The notes: generated by a model not told the origin, from the sequence alone. Counted from the stretch's first letter, positions 20,001 through 28,134 are shown. The stretch is DNA of 64,000 nucleotides from Prauserella marina (GCF_002240355.1 NZ_CP016353.1:1414501-1478500), one strand, 5' to 3'. Made by a program: numbers and translations.

Positions 20001-20465
20001 AAGGAGGCATACGGCGACACGAGCGTGTTGCCGAGCAAGGACTTCTTCTACGGCTTGCGGCCGGGCGAGGAGTACTCGGTCGATCTCGAACAGGGCGTTC
20101 GGCTGCTCATCGAACTGGAGGCCATCGGCGAGGCCGACGAGCGCGGTGTGCGGACCGTCATGGCCACGCTCAACGGTCAGCTCAGGCCCATCCAGGTGCG
20201 GGACCTTTCGGTCGCGGCCGACCTGCCCGCGAAGGAGAAGGCGGACAAGGGCAACGACCGGCACGTCGCCGCTCCGTTCGCTGGGGTGGTCACGGCGCAG
20301 GTCGCCGAGGGCGACACGATCGAAGCGGGGGACACTGTCGCGACCATCGAGGCGATGAAGATGGAAGCCGCCATCACCGCGCAGGTGGGTGGCATCGTGC
20401 AACGACTGGCGATCAACTCGGTGCAGCAGGTCGAAGGCGGTGACCTGCTGATCGTCCTGGAGTGA
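17082..20465 (+). CDS. pyc: Pyruvate carboxylase
   Basis: 1127 residues from ATG at 17082, with GGAAGGA upstream. It carboxylates pyruvate to oxaloacetate in two biotin-dependent steps and replenishes the TCA cycle. Domains in order: biotin carboxylase (about 1-450; FVKAVAGGGGRGMRRV, EMNPRIQVEHTVTEE), carboxyltransferase (about 520-800; DTTFRDAHQSLLATRVR, RIFDALND), PC tetramerisation region and biotinyl domain with biotin acceptor K1093 in EAMKMEA. Length is standard. The 169-bp upstream gap has two GGTAACGT segments (near 16939 and 17038) that could serve promoters, and a small CCGTGC...GCACGG hairpin right after recG. A repeat island follows. Confidence 0.97.
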   Translation: MFRKVLVANRGEIAIRAFRAAYELGAGTVAVFPHEDRNSLHRLKADEAYEIGEQGHPVRAYLSVDEVVRAARMAGADAVYPGYGFLSENPDLARACEEAGIAFVGPSADILELTGNKARAVAAAREAGVPVLGSSAPSSDVDELVEAAGELGFPVFVKAVAGGGGRGMRRVGDPKQLRESIEAAAREAESAFGDPTVFLEKAVVEPRHIEVQILSDGTGGEDGVIHLYERDCSVQRRHQKVIELAPAPNLDPELRERICADAVKFAKQIGYRNAGTVEFLVDRDGNHVFIEMNPRIQVEHTVTEEVTDVDLVQSQLRIAAGETLSELGLTQDSVYLRGAAMQCRITTEDPANGFRPDTGMISAYRSPGGSGIRLDGGTAFAGTEISAHFDSMLVKLTCRGRTFKTAVGRARRALAEFRIRGVATNIPFLQAVLDDADFQEGRVTTAFIEERPHLLTARHSADRGTRLLNYLADVTVNKPNGERPRLINPETKIPPLPDGPPPPGSKQRLTELGPEGFARWMRESPNVGVTDTTFRDAHQSLLATRVRSKDLLAIAPVVAKTVPQLLSVECWGGATYDVALRFLAEDPWERLAGLREAIPNVCLQMLLRGRNTVGYTPYPTEVTDAFVDEATRTGIDIFRIFDALNDVEQMRPAIDAVRATGTAVAEVALCYTSDLSDPAEKLYTLDYYLKLAEQIVGAGAHVLAIKDMAGLLRAPAAAKLVTALRKEFDLPVHIHTHDTAGGQLGSYLAAINAGADAVDGAVASMAGTTSQPSLSAIVAATDFSARPTGLDLQAIGDLEPYWEIVRKIYAPFEAGLASPTGRVYHHEIPGGQLSNLRTQAKALGLGDRFEDIEAMYAAADRMLGHLVKVTPSSKVVGDLALHLVGAGVAPEDFEADPGKYDIPDSVIGFLRGELGDPPGGWPEPFRTKALAGRANAKPVAELSEEDKGDLAADRRGTLNRLLFPAPTQEYVAHKEAYGDTSVLPSKDFFYGLRPGEEYSVDLEQGVRLLIELEAIGEADERGVRTVMATLNGQLRPIQVRDLSVAADLPAKEKADKGNDRHVAAPFAGVVTAQVAEGDTIEAGDTVATIEAMKMEAAITAQVGGIVQRLAINSVQQVEGGDLLIVLE

Positions 20466-20489
20466 CCGAGCGCCGCGACCAGTCGGCGT

Positions 20490-20712
20490 GGTCGCGTGGT
20501 GGGCTCCCGTGGCGTGGCCGGTGTGGCGCGGCTGGCCGCGTTGCGGGCTGGCGTGGCCGAGTGGCATGGCCGGTGTGGTCGTGTGGTGGGTTGGTGTGGC
20601 GTGGCTGACGTGGCCGCGTGGTGCGGCCGCGTGGTGCTGGTATGGCGTGGCCGCGTGGTGCGACTGCGTGGTGCGCTGGTATGGCCGGTGGGGTGCGGCT
20701 GGATGCCGAGTA
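20490..20712. repeat. G/T-rich degenerate repeat tract
   Basis: About 220 bp almost free of A on the plus strand and built from variants of GTGGCCGCGTGGTGC and TGGTATGGC; three near-copies of GTGGCCGCGTGGTG lie at about 20610-20680. It has no supportable gene: the reading frames through it are Trp/Val-rich on one strand and His/Thr/Pro-rich on the other, which reflects composition only. It joins the 21-bp array to form one non-coding island behind pyc. G runs on one strand could favour G-quadruplex or R-loop structure. Confidence 0.7.
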
Positions 20713-20787
20713 CGAGCGCCGGGCTGGGTGAGTGCTGGACCACCACCCAGCCCGGAACCTTCTCGCCCGCGAGTCCCCCGCCCAGGC

Positions 20788-21160
20788 CGCCGAGTTCTGC
20801 ACTCAGGACGGCGAGATCCGCACTCAGGTCGCCGAGTTCCCCGCCCAGGTCGGCGAGTTCCCCGCCCAGGTCGGCGAGTTCTGCACTCAGGACGGCGAGA
20901 TCCGCACTCAGGTCGGCGAGTTCCCCGCCCAGGTCGGCGAGTTCTGCACTCAGGACGGCGAGATCCGCACTCAGGTCGGCGAGTTCCCCGCCCAGGTCGG
21001 CGAGTTCTGCACTCAGGACGGCGAGATCCGCACTCAGGTCGCCGAGTTCCCCGCCCAGGTCGGCGAGTTCCCCGCCCAGGTCGGCGAGTTCTGCGTTCGG
21101 GTCGGCGAGTTCCCCGCCCAGGTCGGCGAGTTCTGCGTTCGGGTCGGCGAGTTCCCCGCA
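20788..21160. repeat. Tandem array of about 18 units of 21 bp
   Basis: Seventeen full and one partial 21-bp unit without spacers. Four unit types occur: A (CGGCGAGTTCTGCACTCAGG plus A), B (same with GATCCGCACTCAGGT), C (GTTCCCCGCCCAGGT) and D (GTTCTGCGTTCGGGT), in the order A B C C A B C A B C A B C C D C D C, giving a 63-bp higher period. The array is open in several frames on both strands; read on the minus strand it yields heptads such as DLGGELA, but no credible start or RBS is seen. Not CRISPR: units abut each other and no unique spacers exist. Confidence 0.9.
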
Positions 21161-21285
21161 CACGCCTTTGGGGCTGACGTGGATGCGAGGTGCCCGTTCG
21201 GGACGCGGTCCGCGAAGCACGTTCGCGAGACACGCTCCCGACGTGCGCCCGTGCCGGTGCCCGTGCCCCGAATGGGCATCTCGAT

Positions 21286-21370
21286 GCCCTGAGTGCGGAT
21301 CTCGGCAACCTGAACGCAGATCTCGGTGCCCTGAGTGCGGATCTCGCCGACCCCAGCGCGGAACTCGGCA
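21286..21370. repeat. Short inverted copy of the 21-bp repeat array
   Basis: Four full units and the start of a fifth, in the orientation opposite to the 20788-21160 array (for example GCCCTGAGTGCGGATCTCGG, the complement of unit B). Together the arrays form a large imperfect inverted repeat with about 125 bp of unrelated DNA between the arms. It ends about 240 bp before the PucR regulator. The intervening 21371-21613 sequence is AT-richer near 21480-21560 and probably holds the regulator's promoter. Confidence 0.85.
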
Positions 21371-21613
21371 CTCCACCAGACCCGCCGCCCGCCTACCCCG
21401 GCCCGCACCGGCTACCCGGCCCGCGCCGCCGACCGGCTACGCCGCACGGCGGATCCACCCCTCGCTTTTGTTCCTCTCACGCAGGCCGGGTACGAAATTT
21501 TGTCACCAGACATCAGAAAACCGGGGCTTTTGCTACCAGGGTGATACATTTCGCCGCCCGCTTTCGATGTGTCCGGTGTCACCCCTCAAGGCTGCGGGGA
21601 AGGAGCTGTGACC

Positions 21614-22882
21614 GTGACCGGGCGCGTACTGGACGATTCGGCCGATTCGGTGGTGCTGCCTGGGCGGCTCGCCGACATCATGCGGCCGGAACTGGAAAGT
21701 GTTTCCGAGGAGATCGTGACCGAGATCCGGGGGCTGATTCCCGAATACCGGCGGCCGATCGACGGACCCTACGGAAAGTCGATCCGCGCGGGCGTGAGCC
21801 ACGCGATCGCCTTGTTCGTCGAGCAGATCGCCAATCCGACCGCCTCGAAGGATCATGCCCACGAAGTGCACAGGAGGCTGGGCCAGTTCGAGATGCGGGA
21901 GGGCCGCAGCCTCGACACCTTGCAGGCCGCCTACCGGGTCGGCGCGAGGGTGGCGTGGCGGCGCATCATGCGGGTCGGCAGGAGGAGCGGTTTCTCGTCG
22001 GCGGTGATGTCGCAGCTCGCCGACGCCATGCTGGCTTTCATGGACGAGCTCGCCTCGGTGGCCCTCGATGGCTACCTTGAGGCCAAGGCGGGCTCTGCCG
22101 ACGCGTTGGACACGTGGCGAAGACGTTTGCTGCAACTCATTCTCGAACGCCCTTCCGCGCCGTCCGAGGCGATCCACGAGCTGGCGCAGCTCGTCAACTG
22201 GCCGGTTCCGGAGCTGGCGACACCGATCGCGGTGCGCCCGCTTTACCGCTCGGCCTCACCGGGGCATCCCGCGCTCGACCCCGAGATCCTTGCCGAACTG
22301 GGCGGCAGGGAGCCGCACGTGCTGGTTCCCGGCGAGCTGACGAAGCAGCGCCTGCTGATGTTGCAGGCGGCGATGCCGGAGTCGCGCCTGGCGATCGGCC
22401 CTTGCGTGCCGCTCGACGCGGTCGCCGACGCGCTGCGCTGGTCGAGGAAGACACTGAACCTCGTCGACGAGGGTTCGTTGCCCGCGCTGCGGGTGACGTG
22501 GGTGCAGGACCGCCTTCCGCTGTTGCTGCTGCATTCCGACGAATCGCTGGCCGGGCAGTTGCGGCGCAGGCTGTACGGCCTGATGGAGGGGCTCACGAGC
22601 AAGCAGCGGGACCGGATGCTGACGACGTTGCGGGCGTGGCTCGACGCGCAGGGAAACGTGCTCGACGTCGCCGGAAAACTCGCGGTGCATCCGCAGACGG
22701 TGCGCTACCGGATGCGCCAGCTCGAAGCCATGTTCGGGGAACGCCTGCACGACCCGGAATCCCGGTTCGAACTGGAATTGGCGCTGCGCATGCTGCGGCT
22801 CGGCAAGACAGCGGCGACGTCGCTGTCCCGGACGGCACCTCGCGCGCTCGCCGGGCTTCCTAGCGTGGCGCCAGTTCGGTGA
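21614..22882 (+). CDS. PucR/CdaR-family helix-turn-helix regulator
   Basis: 422 residues from GTG at 21614, chosen because GGAAGGAG ends 8 nt upstream; GTG at 21608 is too close. The N-terminal about 150 residues are a RsbT-like helical sensor (GRSLDTLQAAYRVGARVAWRR). The C-terminal part carries the PucR HTH: AWLDAQGNVLDVAGKLAVHP, QTVRYRMRQLEAMFG. The ligand is unknown. It ends convergent to the Mce-associated genes and overlaps the last one by 23 bp. It could regulate the mce operon by position, but that is only inference. Confidence 0.9.
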   Translation: MTGRVLDDSADSVVLPGRLADIMRPELESVSEEIVTEIRGLIPEYRRPIDGPYGKSIRAGVSHAIALFVEQIANPTASKDHAHEVHRRLGQFEMREGRSLDTLQAAYRVGARVAWRRIMRVGRRSGFSSAVMSQLADAMLAFMDELASVALDGYLEAKAGSADALDTWRRRLLQLILERPSAPSEAIHELAQLVNWPVPELATPIAVRPLYRSASPGHPALDPEILAELGGREPHVLVPGELTKQRLLMLQAAMPESRLAIGPCVPLDAVADALRWSRKTLNLVDEGSLPALRVTWVQDRLPLLLLHSDESLAGQLRRRLYGLMEGLTSKQRDRMLTTLRAWLDAQGNVLDVAGKLAVHPQTVRYRMRQLEAMFGERLHDPESRFELELALRMLRLGKTAATSLSRTAPRALAGLPSVAPVR

Positions 22883-23393
22883 TGACCCAGCCCTCACCTT
22901 CGCGCTGGGCGGTCACCAGCAGCTGAGCCGCCGCGACGCCGGGCTTGCCGTCGGCCCTGGTCGCCGACTGGTCGAGGAACGCGAGCACGGTGGCGCGGTC
23001 GCCGGTGAGGGAGAGCACCGCGGAGCCGACCACCTGTGTCGTCAGCGAAAGCCGTTGCTCGGGTGCTTGTTCGCGCACCCTCGCGAAAAGGTCCCGGTAG
23101 GTGTCGAGTGCCTGGCCTCTCAGTACTTCGCTCGCGGCCTTCTCGGTTGTGCCGATGTCGTCGAAGGCGTAGGAGAACACGGTGTTGAGCGCCCTGGTGA
23201 CTCCGGCGTTGACCTCTGCGGTGCGTTGCTGGTCGACCAGCGCCTCGTTGCTCGCCGATGGCGAGGAGCGCAGGCCGCTTGCCTCGACGGTGAACCACGT
23301 TCCCAGCCCGAAGAGTACGGCGGCGGCGATGGCGAACACGACCGCGAGCCGGTGCCCGGCGGCCTTGTCGCGCACGTTCTTGAGCGCGATCAC
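22860..23393 (-). CDS. Mce-associated membrane protein
   Basis: 177 residues from GTG at 23393, with GGAGG 6 nt upstream; the start overlaps the previous stop (GTGA). One N-terminal membrane helix (about 13-33, VFAIAAAVLFGLGTWFTVEA) is followed by a periplasmic SnoaL/NTF2-like Mas domain with NTVFSYAFDDIGTTEKAASE and GWVITELAPR. Mas proteins are encoded after mceF and help stabilise or regulate Mce complexes (as Mam/Mas proteins in mycobacteria). It is the last gene of the operon and overlaps the convergent PucR gene. Confidence 0.88.
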   Translation of the reverse strand: MIALKNVRDKAAGHRLAVVFAIAAAVLFGLGTWFTVEASGLRSSPSASNEALVDQQRTAEVNAGVTRALNTVFSYAFDDIGTTEKAASEVLRGQALDTYRDLFARVREQAPEQRLSLTTQVVGSAVLSLTGDRATVLAFLDQSATRADGKPGVAAAQLLVTAQREGEGWVITELAPR

Positions 23394-23899
23394 GACGCAC
23401 CTCCGAGGGGAACCTGGTTGAGCGCGCTGAGTTTCCACTCGCCGTCGGTGTGTTGCAGTCGTGCGGTGAACCGGTTGCGGGCGGTCGCCGGTTCGGCGCC
23501 TTCCTTCGCGGTGGTGATCTCGACGGAGACGAGCATGGTCGCTGTTCCCGCGCGCTGGTCGAGATCGCTGATCGCGGCTTCGAGTACCTTCCCGGTGGCG
23601 ACGGTTTCGTTGTCCCGCAACGTGTTCTTGGTTTCCTTGCCGGTCCCGGCGAATTCGTCGCGTAGCGGTCCCGTCGACGCGGCGACCCATCTGCCGATGC
23701 CACCGTCGATGTCGTGGTAGTCGAGGGTGGTGACCTCGGCGACGCGGGCGCGGCCCTGGGCAAGCGCCTCGTCGCGGGCTTGGGCGTAGGACAGGGTGTC
23801 GTCGCCCTTCGTGCTGATCCACGACCAGCCGCCCCAGCCCGCGTAGACCGCGGCGGCGGCGAGCACTCCGGCGGCGATTCTGGTCACTTTGTCAGCCAC
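23390..23899 (-). CDS. Mce-associated membrane protein
   Basis: 169 residues from GTG at 23899 with GGAGGAG 5 nt upstream, and overlapping the mceF end by 16 bp. A single N-terminal helix (about residues 7-27) precedes a Mas-type domain: TLDYHDIDGGIGRWVAASTG and GEWKLSALNQVPLG. It is related in layout to the next gene; such pairs close many mce operons. It probably acts in the periplasm with the Mce complex; substrate is not predictable. Confidence 0.87.
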   Translation of the reverse strand: MADKVTRIAAGVLAAAAVYAGWGGWSWISTKGDDTLSYAQARDEALAQGRARVAEVTTLDYHDIDGGIGRWVAASTGPLRDEFAGTGKETKNTLRDNETVATGKVLEAAISDLDQRAGTATMLVSVEITTAKEGAEPATARNRFTARLQHTDGEWKLSALNQVPLGGAS

Positions 23900-25077
23900 A
23901 GCAACTCCTCCAGGGTGGTCGAAACGGAAGAGAGCGGGGCGTTGCCCGTTCCGGGAACCGCCGCGGCCGGAACCCCGCCGACCGGGGAGTTCTGCGATCC
24001 GCGCACGGATCTGGGGTCGCCCCCCGGCAGGGTGCAGGCGGCCGAGGTGTTGAACGGCGCGGGCGAGGTGTCGGTGCCGGGACGATAGGTGGTGCCCTCG
24101 TAGCCCCGCACGCAGGGAAGCGGATCGAAGAAAGTCAGTGCCAGCGACAGGTTTCCGCCGTCGGGCGTGATGGCCGTCGAGGTCGAGGCGACGGCTTTGG
24201 GCGTCAGCACGAAGAACTGTTCCATGCCGTCGGTGCGCGCTTCGAACAGCCTTGCCGTGGTGAGCAGGTTCGCGACGAGGATGGAAAGCCCAGGGTCGGT
24301 GTCCTTGAGCAGTCCGCTGAGCTGGGTCGCCGCCTGCGGCGCCGTGCCGATGAGGGTGCGCAGGTCGCCGTCGGCTCCGGCGAGTTCGGCGGCGAACAGC
24401 TTCGCGTTGCTGCCGAAGGAACGCCAGGCCTGCGCCGAATCGGCCTGCGTGCGCAGCACGGTGGCGCCGTCGTCGATGAGCGCCGTCGTCTGTGGCAGAA
24501 AGTCGGTAGCGGTGCGGGTGAGCGAACTTGACGTGTCGAGCAGCAGTTGCAGGCTAGGGCCCGTCCCGTGCAGCGCGTTGTAGAACTCGTCGACCACGAC
24601 CCGCAGCGAATCGGTCGGCACCGATTCGGTGAAGTCGCTGAGGCTGCCGAGCAGGTTCTCGACGGGCAGCGGAAGTGTCGATGCCTCGCGGGGAATGATG
24701 GCGCCCTCGTCGAGGTAGGGCCCGTCCTCGGTGCGGGGTTGCAGGTCGACGTACTGCTCGCCGACGGCGGATCGGTTGGCGACGACGGCGCGGGAGTTCG
24801 TGGGGATCGGCGGCGCGGAGGAATCGATGAGCAGGTCGGCTTCCATGCCGGTGTCGGTGAGCCGCAGTTCGCCGATCCTGCCGATGGCCACGCCCCGGTA
24901 GGTGACCTCGCCGTTGGTGAAGATGCCGCCCGCCTCGGAAAGTTCGAGCTTGACGACGTAGCCGCCCGCGCCGAAAAGCCTGCCGAGGCCCGCGTAGTTG
25001 GCTCCGACCAAGGCGACGGCGGCGAGCGCGACGGCGATGAAGGCGATGACCTGGACGCGGATCTTGGCGCTGAGCAT
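23884..25077 (-). CDS. mceF: MCE family protein, MceF position
   Basis: 397 residues from ATG at 25077, which overlaps the mceE stop (TGATG). N-terminal membrane anchor (about 8-28), MlaD/MCE beta-barrel domain (about 38-118: VVKLELSEAGGIFTNGEVTYRG and VGEQYVDLQP region), then a long helical domain and a Cys-containing, Pro/Gly-rich tail. Mce proteins A-F assemble a hexameric tunnel that carries lipids or sterols from the cell envelope to the YrbE permease. It is the sixth mce gene of the operon. Confidence 0.93.
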   Translation of the reverse strand: MLSAKIRVQVIAFIAVALAAVALVGANYAGLGRLFGAGGYVVKLELSEAGGIFTNGEVTYRGVAIGRIGELRLTDTGMEADLLIDSSAPPIPTNSRAVVANRSAVGEQYVDLQPRTEDGPYLDEGAIIPREASTLPLPVENLLGSLSDFTESVPTDSLRVVVDEFYNALHGTGPSLQLLLDTSSSLTRTATDFLPQTTALIDDGATVLRTQADSAQAWRSFGSNAKLFAAELAGADGDLRTLIGTAPQAATQLSGLLKDTDPGLSILVANLLTTARLFEARTDGMEQFFVLTPKAVASTSTAITPDGGNLSLALTFFDPLPCVRGYEGTTYRPGTDTSPAPFNTSAACTLPGGDPRSVRGSQNSPVGGVPAAAVPGTGNAPLSSVSTTLEELLWLTK

Positions 25078-26138
25078 CAGGGAGTCCCCCCTTCGGTCGG
25101 CGCGACGGACGTCGGCGGAATCGGCAGCGGCGGGATGGGTTCGGTGTACCCGGCCGAAGGGGTGATTTCGACGAACGCGTTGAGGTAGTCGCCTTTGAGG
25201 CCGTCGAGTACCGCGTCGGTGAACGGGAAGGTGGGCAGGATCTCCAGCGCCTGCGGCAGGTTCTGGCCCGCGTCGGCGAGCCTGCCGAGCAAGGGCGCGA
25301 GTGCCTTGAGGTCGGCGACCATGTCGTCCTTGCTGCGGTTGATGACGTCGACCGTGACATCGGAGAGTTCGTCGAGCGATTGCAGCATGGTGACCAGCGC
25401 CGTGCGCTGCTCGCTGAGCGCGGCGAGCCCTGGCGAGAGGTTGTTGAGCGCTCCGGTGATCGCCTCGTCGCGTTCGGCAAGGGTCGAGGCGAGCCGGTTG
25501 AGCCCGTCGAGCGCGGCGGTGATGTCGGTGCGGTGCTGGTCGAGGTTGGTCATGAGGGTGTCGACGCCGGTCAGGAACGACTTGATCTCCTTCTCGTTGC
25601 CGTCCATGACGTCGTTGAGTTCCCTGGTGATGGTTTGCAGCTGACCGATGCCGCCGCCGTTGAGCAGCAGCGACAGCGCGCCGAACACCTCCTCGACCTC
25701 GGGATGCCGGTTGGTCCGCGTGAGCGGGATCAGCGCGCCGTCGCCGAGTTCGCCGATACCGGCTTCGGTTTCGTTGCGGGGTGCGGCCAGTTCGACGAAC
25801 TTCTCGCCGAGCAGGCTGGATTGCCGGATGTTGGCCACGGCGTTGGCGGGCAGTGTGATGTCGCCGTTGACGGAGAGCACCACCTGCGCGGTCCAGTCGT
25901 CCTTGCCGCCGAGCCCGATGGACTCGACCCTGCCGACCGCGACGTCGTTGACCTTGACCGCGGAGTGGGGGACGAGGTCGAGTACGTCCCTGAACTGCGC
26001 GGTGACCCGGTAGGGGTGGTCGCCGAGGTCGGCGCCGCCTGGCAGCGGAAGATCGTAGATGCCGTCGAACCCGGCCGGCGCGCAGGCCGCCGTCGCGCCG
26101 AGCAGCGCGGCACACAGCAGGACTCCGGCTTTTCTCAT
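25077..26138 (-). CDS. mceE: MCE family lipoprotein, MceE position (LprK-like)
   Basis: 353 residues from ATG at 26138, overlapping the mceD stop (ATGA). The signal peptide ends in a lipobox with C19 (GATAAC), so it is lipid-anchored, as expected for the fifth protein of every mce operon. An MCE domain follows (YRVTAQFRDVLDLVPHSAVK, VGRVESIGL, LLGEKFVELAAP), then a helical domain of coiled-coil type (about 150-310) and a Pro-rich tail. Confidence 0.94.
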   Translation of the reverse strand: MRKAGVLLCAALLGATAACAPAGFDGIYDLPLPGGADLGDHPYRVTAQFRDVLDLVPHSAVKVNDVAVGRVESIGLGGKDDWTAQVVLSVNGDITLPANAVANIRQSSLLGEKFVELAAPRNETEAGIGELGDGALIPLTRTNRHPEVEEVFGALSLLLNGGGIGQLQTITRELNDVMDGNEKEIKSFLTGVDTLMTNLDQHRTDITAALDGLNRLASTLAERDEAITGALNNLSPGLAALSEQRTALVTMLQSLDELSDVTVDVINRSKDDMVADLKALAPLLGRLADAGQNLPQALEILPTFPFTDAVLDGLKGDYLNAFVEITPSAGYTEPIPPLPIPPTSVAPTEGGTP

Positions 26139-27142
26139 GGGCCACCGCCGGTTGTGCTCGTCGGGGCGATCGGAAGGTATTCGAGCAGGTTGGTCCTGCC
26201 CTGCATGGTGCCGCTGGAGGGATCGAAGGTGTTGTAGGCGTTCTCGACGGCGAGCGGGATGTCGTCGAGAACTTCGGCCAGCGAGGCCCTGTTGTTCACC
26301 AGCGTCTGTGTCGTTCCGGCCAGTTTGTCCACATTGGCCTGAATCGCGGCCCTGTTGTCCTTGATGAACGCCTGTACGTCGGCGAGCGCCGTGCCGAGCG
26401 TGTTGAGCGCGGCGGCCAGTTCCTCCCTGTCCGCGGAAAGGGTCTGCCACACGCGGGACAGCTGGTCGGCGACGAGGCGTACCTGGCTGTCGTTGCCCGC
26501 CAGCATGTCGGTGAACTTCTGGAGTTCGTCGATGGTGCCGAACAGATCGCCCTCCGAACCGCTGAGGGTGCGGGTCAGGTCGGCGAAGTTGCGGATGCTC
26601 TCCGAAAGCGCCGTGCCGTTGCCGCGCATGTTGGCCGCCCCGGTGTCGAGCAGGTCCGACAGCGCCCCCTCGCCGTTGGCTCCGTCAGGGCCGAGCGCGG
26701 TGACGAGGTCATTGAGGCTCGTGTACAGCTCGTCGAGTTCGACGGGGGTCGCCGTGCGCGTCGCGGGGATCACGGTCCCGTCGGTCAGTGAGGGACCGCC
26801 CCGTGCCAGGTCGGAAAGCTGTACGTAGCGGTCGGCGACGACGCTGGGCGCGACGATGACGGCGTGCGTGTTGGTGGCGACCGGCGCGTCCCTTTCCACG
26901 GTCATCACGACCTCGACCTGTTCGCCCTTCGGCGTGACCGACTCGACCTGCCCCACCCTGACGCCGAGTACTCGCACGTCCGATCCGGAGTAGACGCCGA
27001 CGGCGCGGGTGAAGTAGGCGGTGACGCGATTGTCGGTCTCGCGGGCGAAAACCCACCACAGTACGGCGGCGAGGAAGAGCCCGGCGACGAGGGCGAGCGC
27101 GCCGATCCTGGTCAGCCGGAGCCGCATCCGGGTCGTGGTCAT
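26135..27142 (-). CDS. mceD: MCE family protein, MceD position
   Basis: 335 residues from ATG at 27142; 4-bp overlap with mceC (ATGA). A transmembrane helix (about 12-33) precedes the MCE domain (VTAYFTRAVGVYSGSDVRVL, VGQVESVTPKG, VADRYVQLSD) and the helical tunnel domain. It lacks the long C-terminal extension found in some MceD proteins. It is a subunit of the lipid-import tunnel. Confidence 0.93.
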   Translation of the reverse strand: MTTTRMRLRLTRIGALALVAGLFLAAVLWWVFARETDNRVTAYFTRAVGVYSGSDVRVLGVRVGQVESVTPKGEQVEVVMTVERDAPVATNTHAVIVAPSVVADRYVQLSDLARGGPSLTDGTVIPATRTATPVELDELYTSLNDLVTALGPDGANGEGALSDLLDTGAANMRGNGTALSESIRNFADLTRTLSGSEGDLFGTIDELQKFTDMLAGNDSQVRLVADQLSRVWQTLSADREELAAALNTLGTALADVQAFIKDNRAAIQANVDKLAGTTQTLVNNRASLAEVLDDIPLAVENAYNTFDPSSGTMQGRTNLLEYLPIAPTSTTGGGP

Positions 27143-28134
27143 CGGCCACCTCCCGATGAGATGCGGGGCGGGACGCAGGGGTCGCGGTTCTCCGGCACGA
27201 GGCCGCACAGGTAGTTGTCGATCCAGTGGCCGTTGCCGATGGTGTTGTTGACGACCCGGAAGTAGGGCGCGGCGAGCTTGATGCTGCGGTCGATGTTGTC
27301 GTTCTGCCGTTGCAGGATGTCGGTGACGTGACCGAGTTGTTCCAGCGTCGGCGAGAGCTGGGCCTGGTTGTCGGCGACGAGCCCCGACACCTGATCCGCC
27401 AGTGACCGGGTTCCGGTGAGCAGCCGGTGGATGGCGTCTCTGCGATTGTCCAGTTCGGTCAGCAACAGGTTGCCGTCGTTGATGAGGGTTTCGAATTCGT
27501 CGTTCGAACCGGCCAGCGTCTTGGTGATGGTGTGCGCGTTGCTCAGCAGGTCGGCGAGCTGGTTGTCGCGGGAGGCGATGGTCCGCGAAAGCGAGCTGAG
27601 CCCGTCGAGCGCGGTGCGCACGTGTTGCGGCGAGTCCCGGAAGGCGTCCGAAAGCGTGCGGAAGCTTTCCGCGAGCTGGTCGGTGTCGAGCGCGGCCGCC
27701 GTGCTGGCGAGACCTTCGAAGGCCGTGGTCACGTCGTAGGGCGTCGTGGTGCGGTCGAGCGGGATGGCGACATCGGGGTCCTGCACGTCGTTGCCGCTGG
27801 GGTAGAGGTTCAGGAACTTCTGACCGAGCAACGTCTTGATCTTGATCTCGGCCGTGCTGCGGTCGCCGACCCAGGTGTCGGAGACGCGGAAGGTCACCAG
27901 CACCCTGTCCTCGGCGAGTTCGACGTCGGTGACCTCGCCGACCTTGATCCCGGCGACGCGGACCTCGTTGGAGGGCTGGAGCCCTGCCGCTTCGCTGAAC
28001 TCGGCCTGGAAACTGGTTCCGGTGCCGATGAGGGGAAGGTTCTCGTAGTTGAGGATCGCGGCGCCGACGGCGGCGATGAGCGCCGTTCCCACGATGCCGG
28101 TGGTGAAGGCGTTGCGTTCGCGGAAGGACTTCAT
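27139..28134 (-). CDS. mceC: MCE family protein, MceC position
   Basis: 331 residues from ATG at 28134; overlaps mceB by 4 bp. N-terminal helix (about 10-30), MCE domain (FQAEFSEAAGLQPSNEVRVA, VGEVTDVELAEDRV, LGQKFLNLYP), and a helical part ending NHxxDNYLCGLVPENRDPC-like (GHWIDNYLCGL) with two cysteines, a feature shared with MceB. Part of the mce hexamer. Confidence 0.93.
   Translation of the reverse strand: MKSFRERNAFTTGIVGTALIAAVGAAILNYENLPLIGTGTSFQAEFSEAAGLQPSNEVRVAGIKVGEVTDVELAEDRVLVTFRVSDTWVGDRSTAEIKIKTLLGQKFLNLYPSGNDVQDPDVAIPLDRTTTPYDVTTAFEGLASTAAALDTDQLAESFRTLSDAFRDSPQHVRTALDGLSSLSRTIASRDNQLADLLSNAHTITKTLAGSNDEFETLINDGNLLLTELDNRRDAIHRLLTGTRSLADQVSGLVADNQAQLSPTLEQLGHVTDILQRQNDNIDRSIKLAAPYFRVVNNTIGNGHWIDNYLCGLVPENRDPCVPPRISSGGGR

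Noticed and set aside
20788-21160. CRISPR array
   Set aside because: The 21-bp units directly abut one another, there are no unique spacers and no cas genes.
17196-21371. 1391-codon open frame on the minus strand opposite pyc and the repeat island
   Set aside because: Arg/Gly/Asp-biased translation without domains; a shadow of the strongly supported pyc gene caused by high GC and third-position bias.
20177-21376. Heptad-repeat protein (ELADLGG repeats) on the minus strand of the 21-bp array
   Set aside because: Open in several other frames too, no ribosome-binding site or plausible start, and one end runs into pyc antisense. Treated as non-coding repeat DNA unless proteomics shows otherwise.
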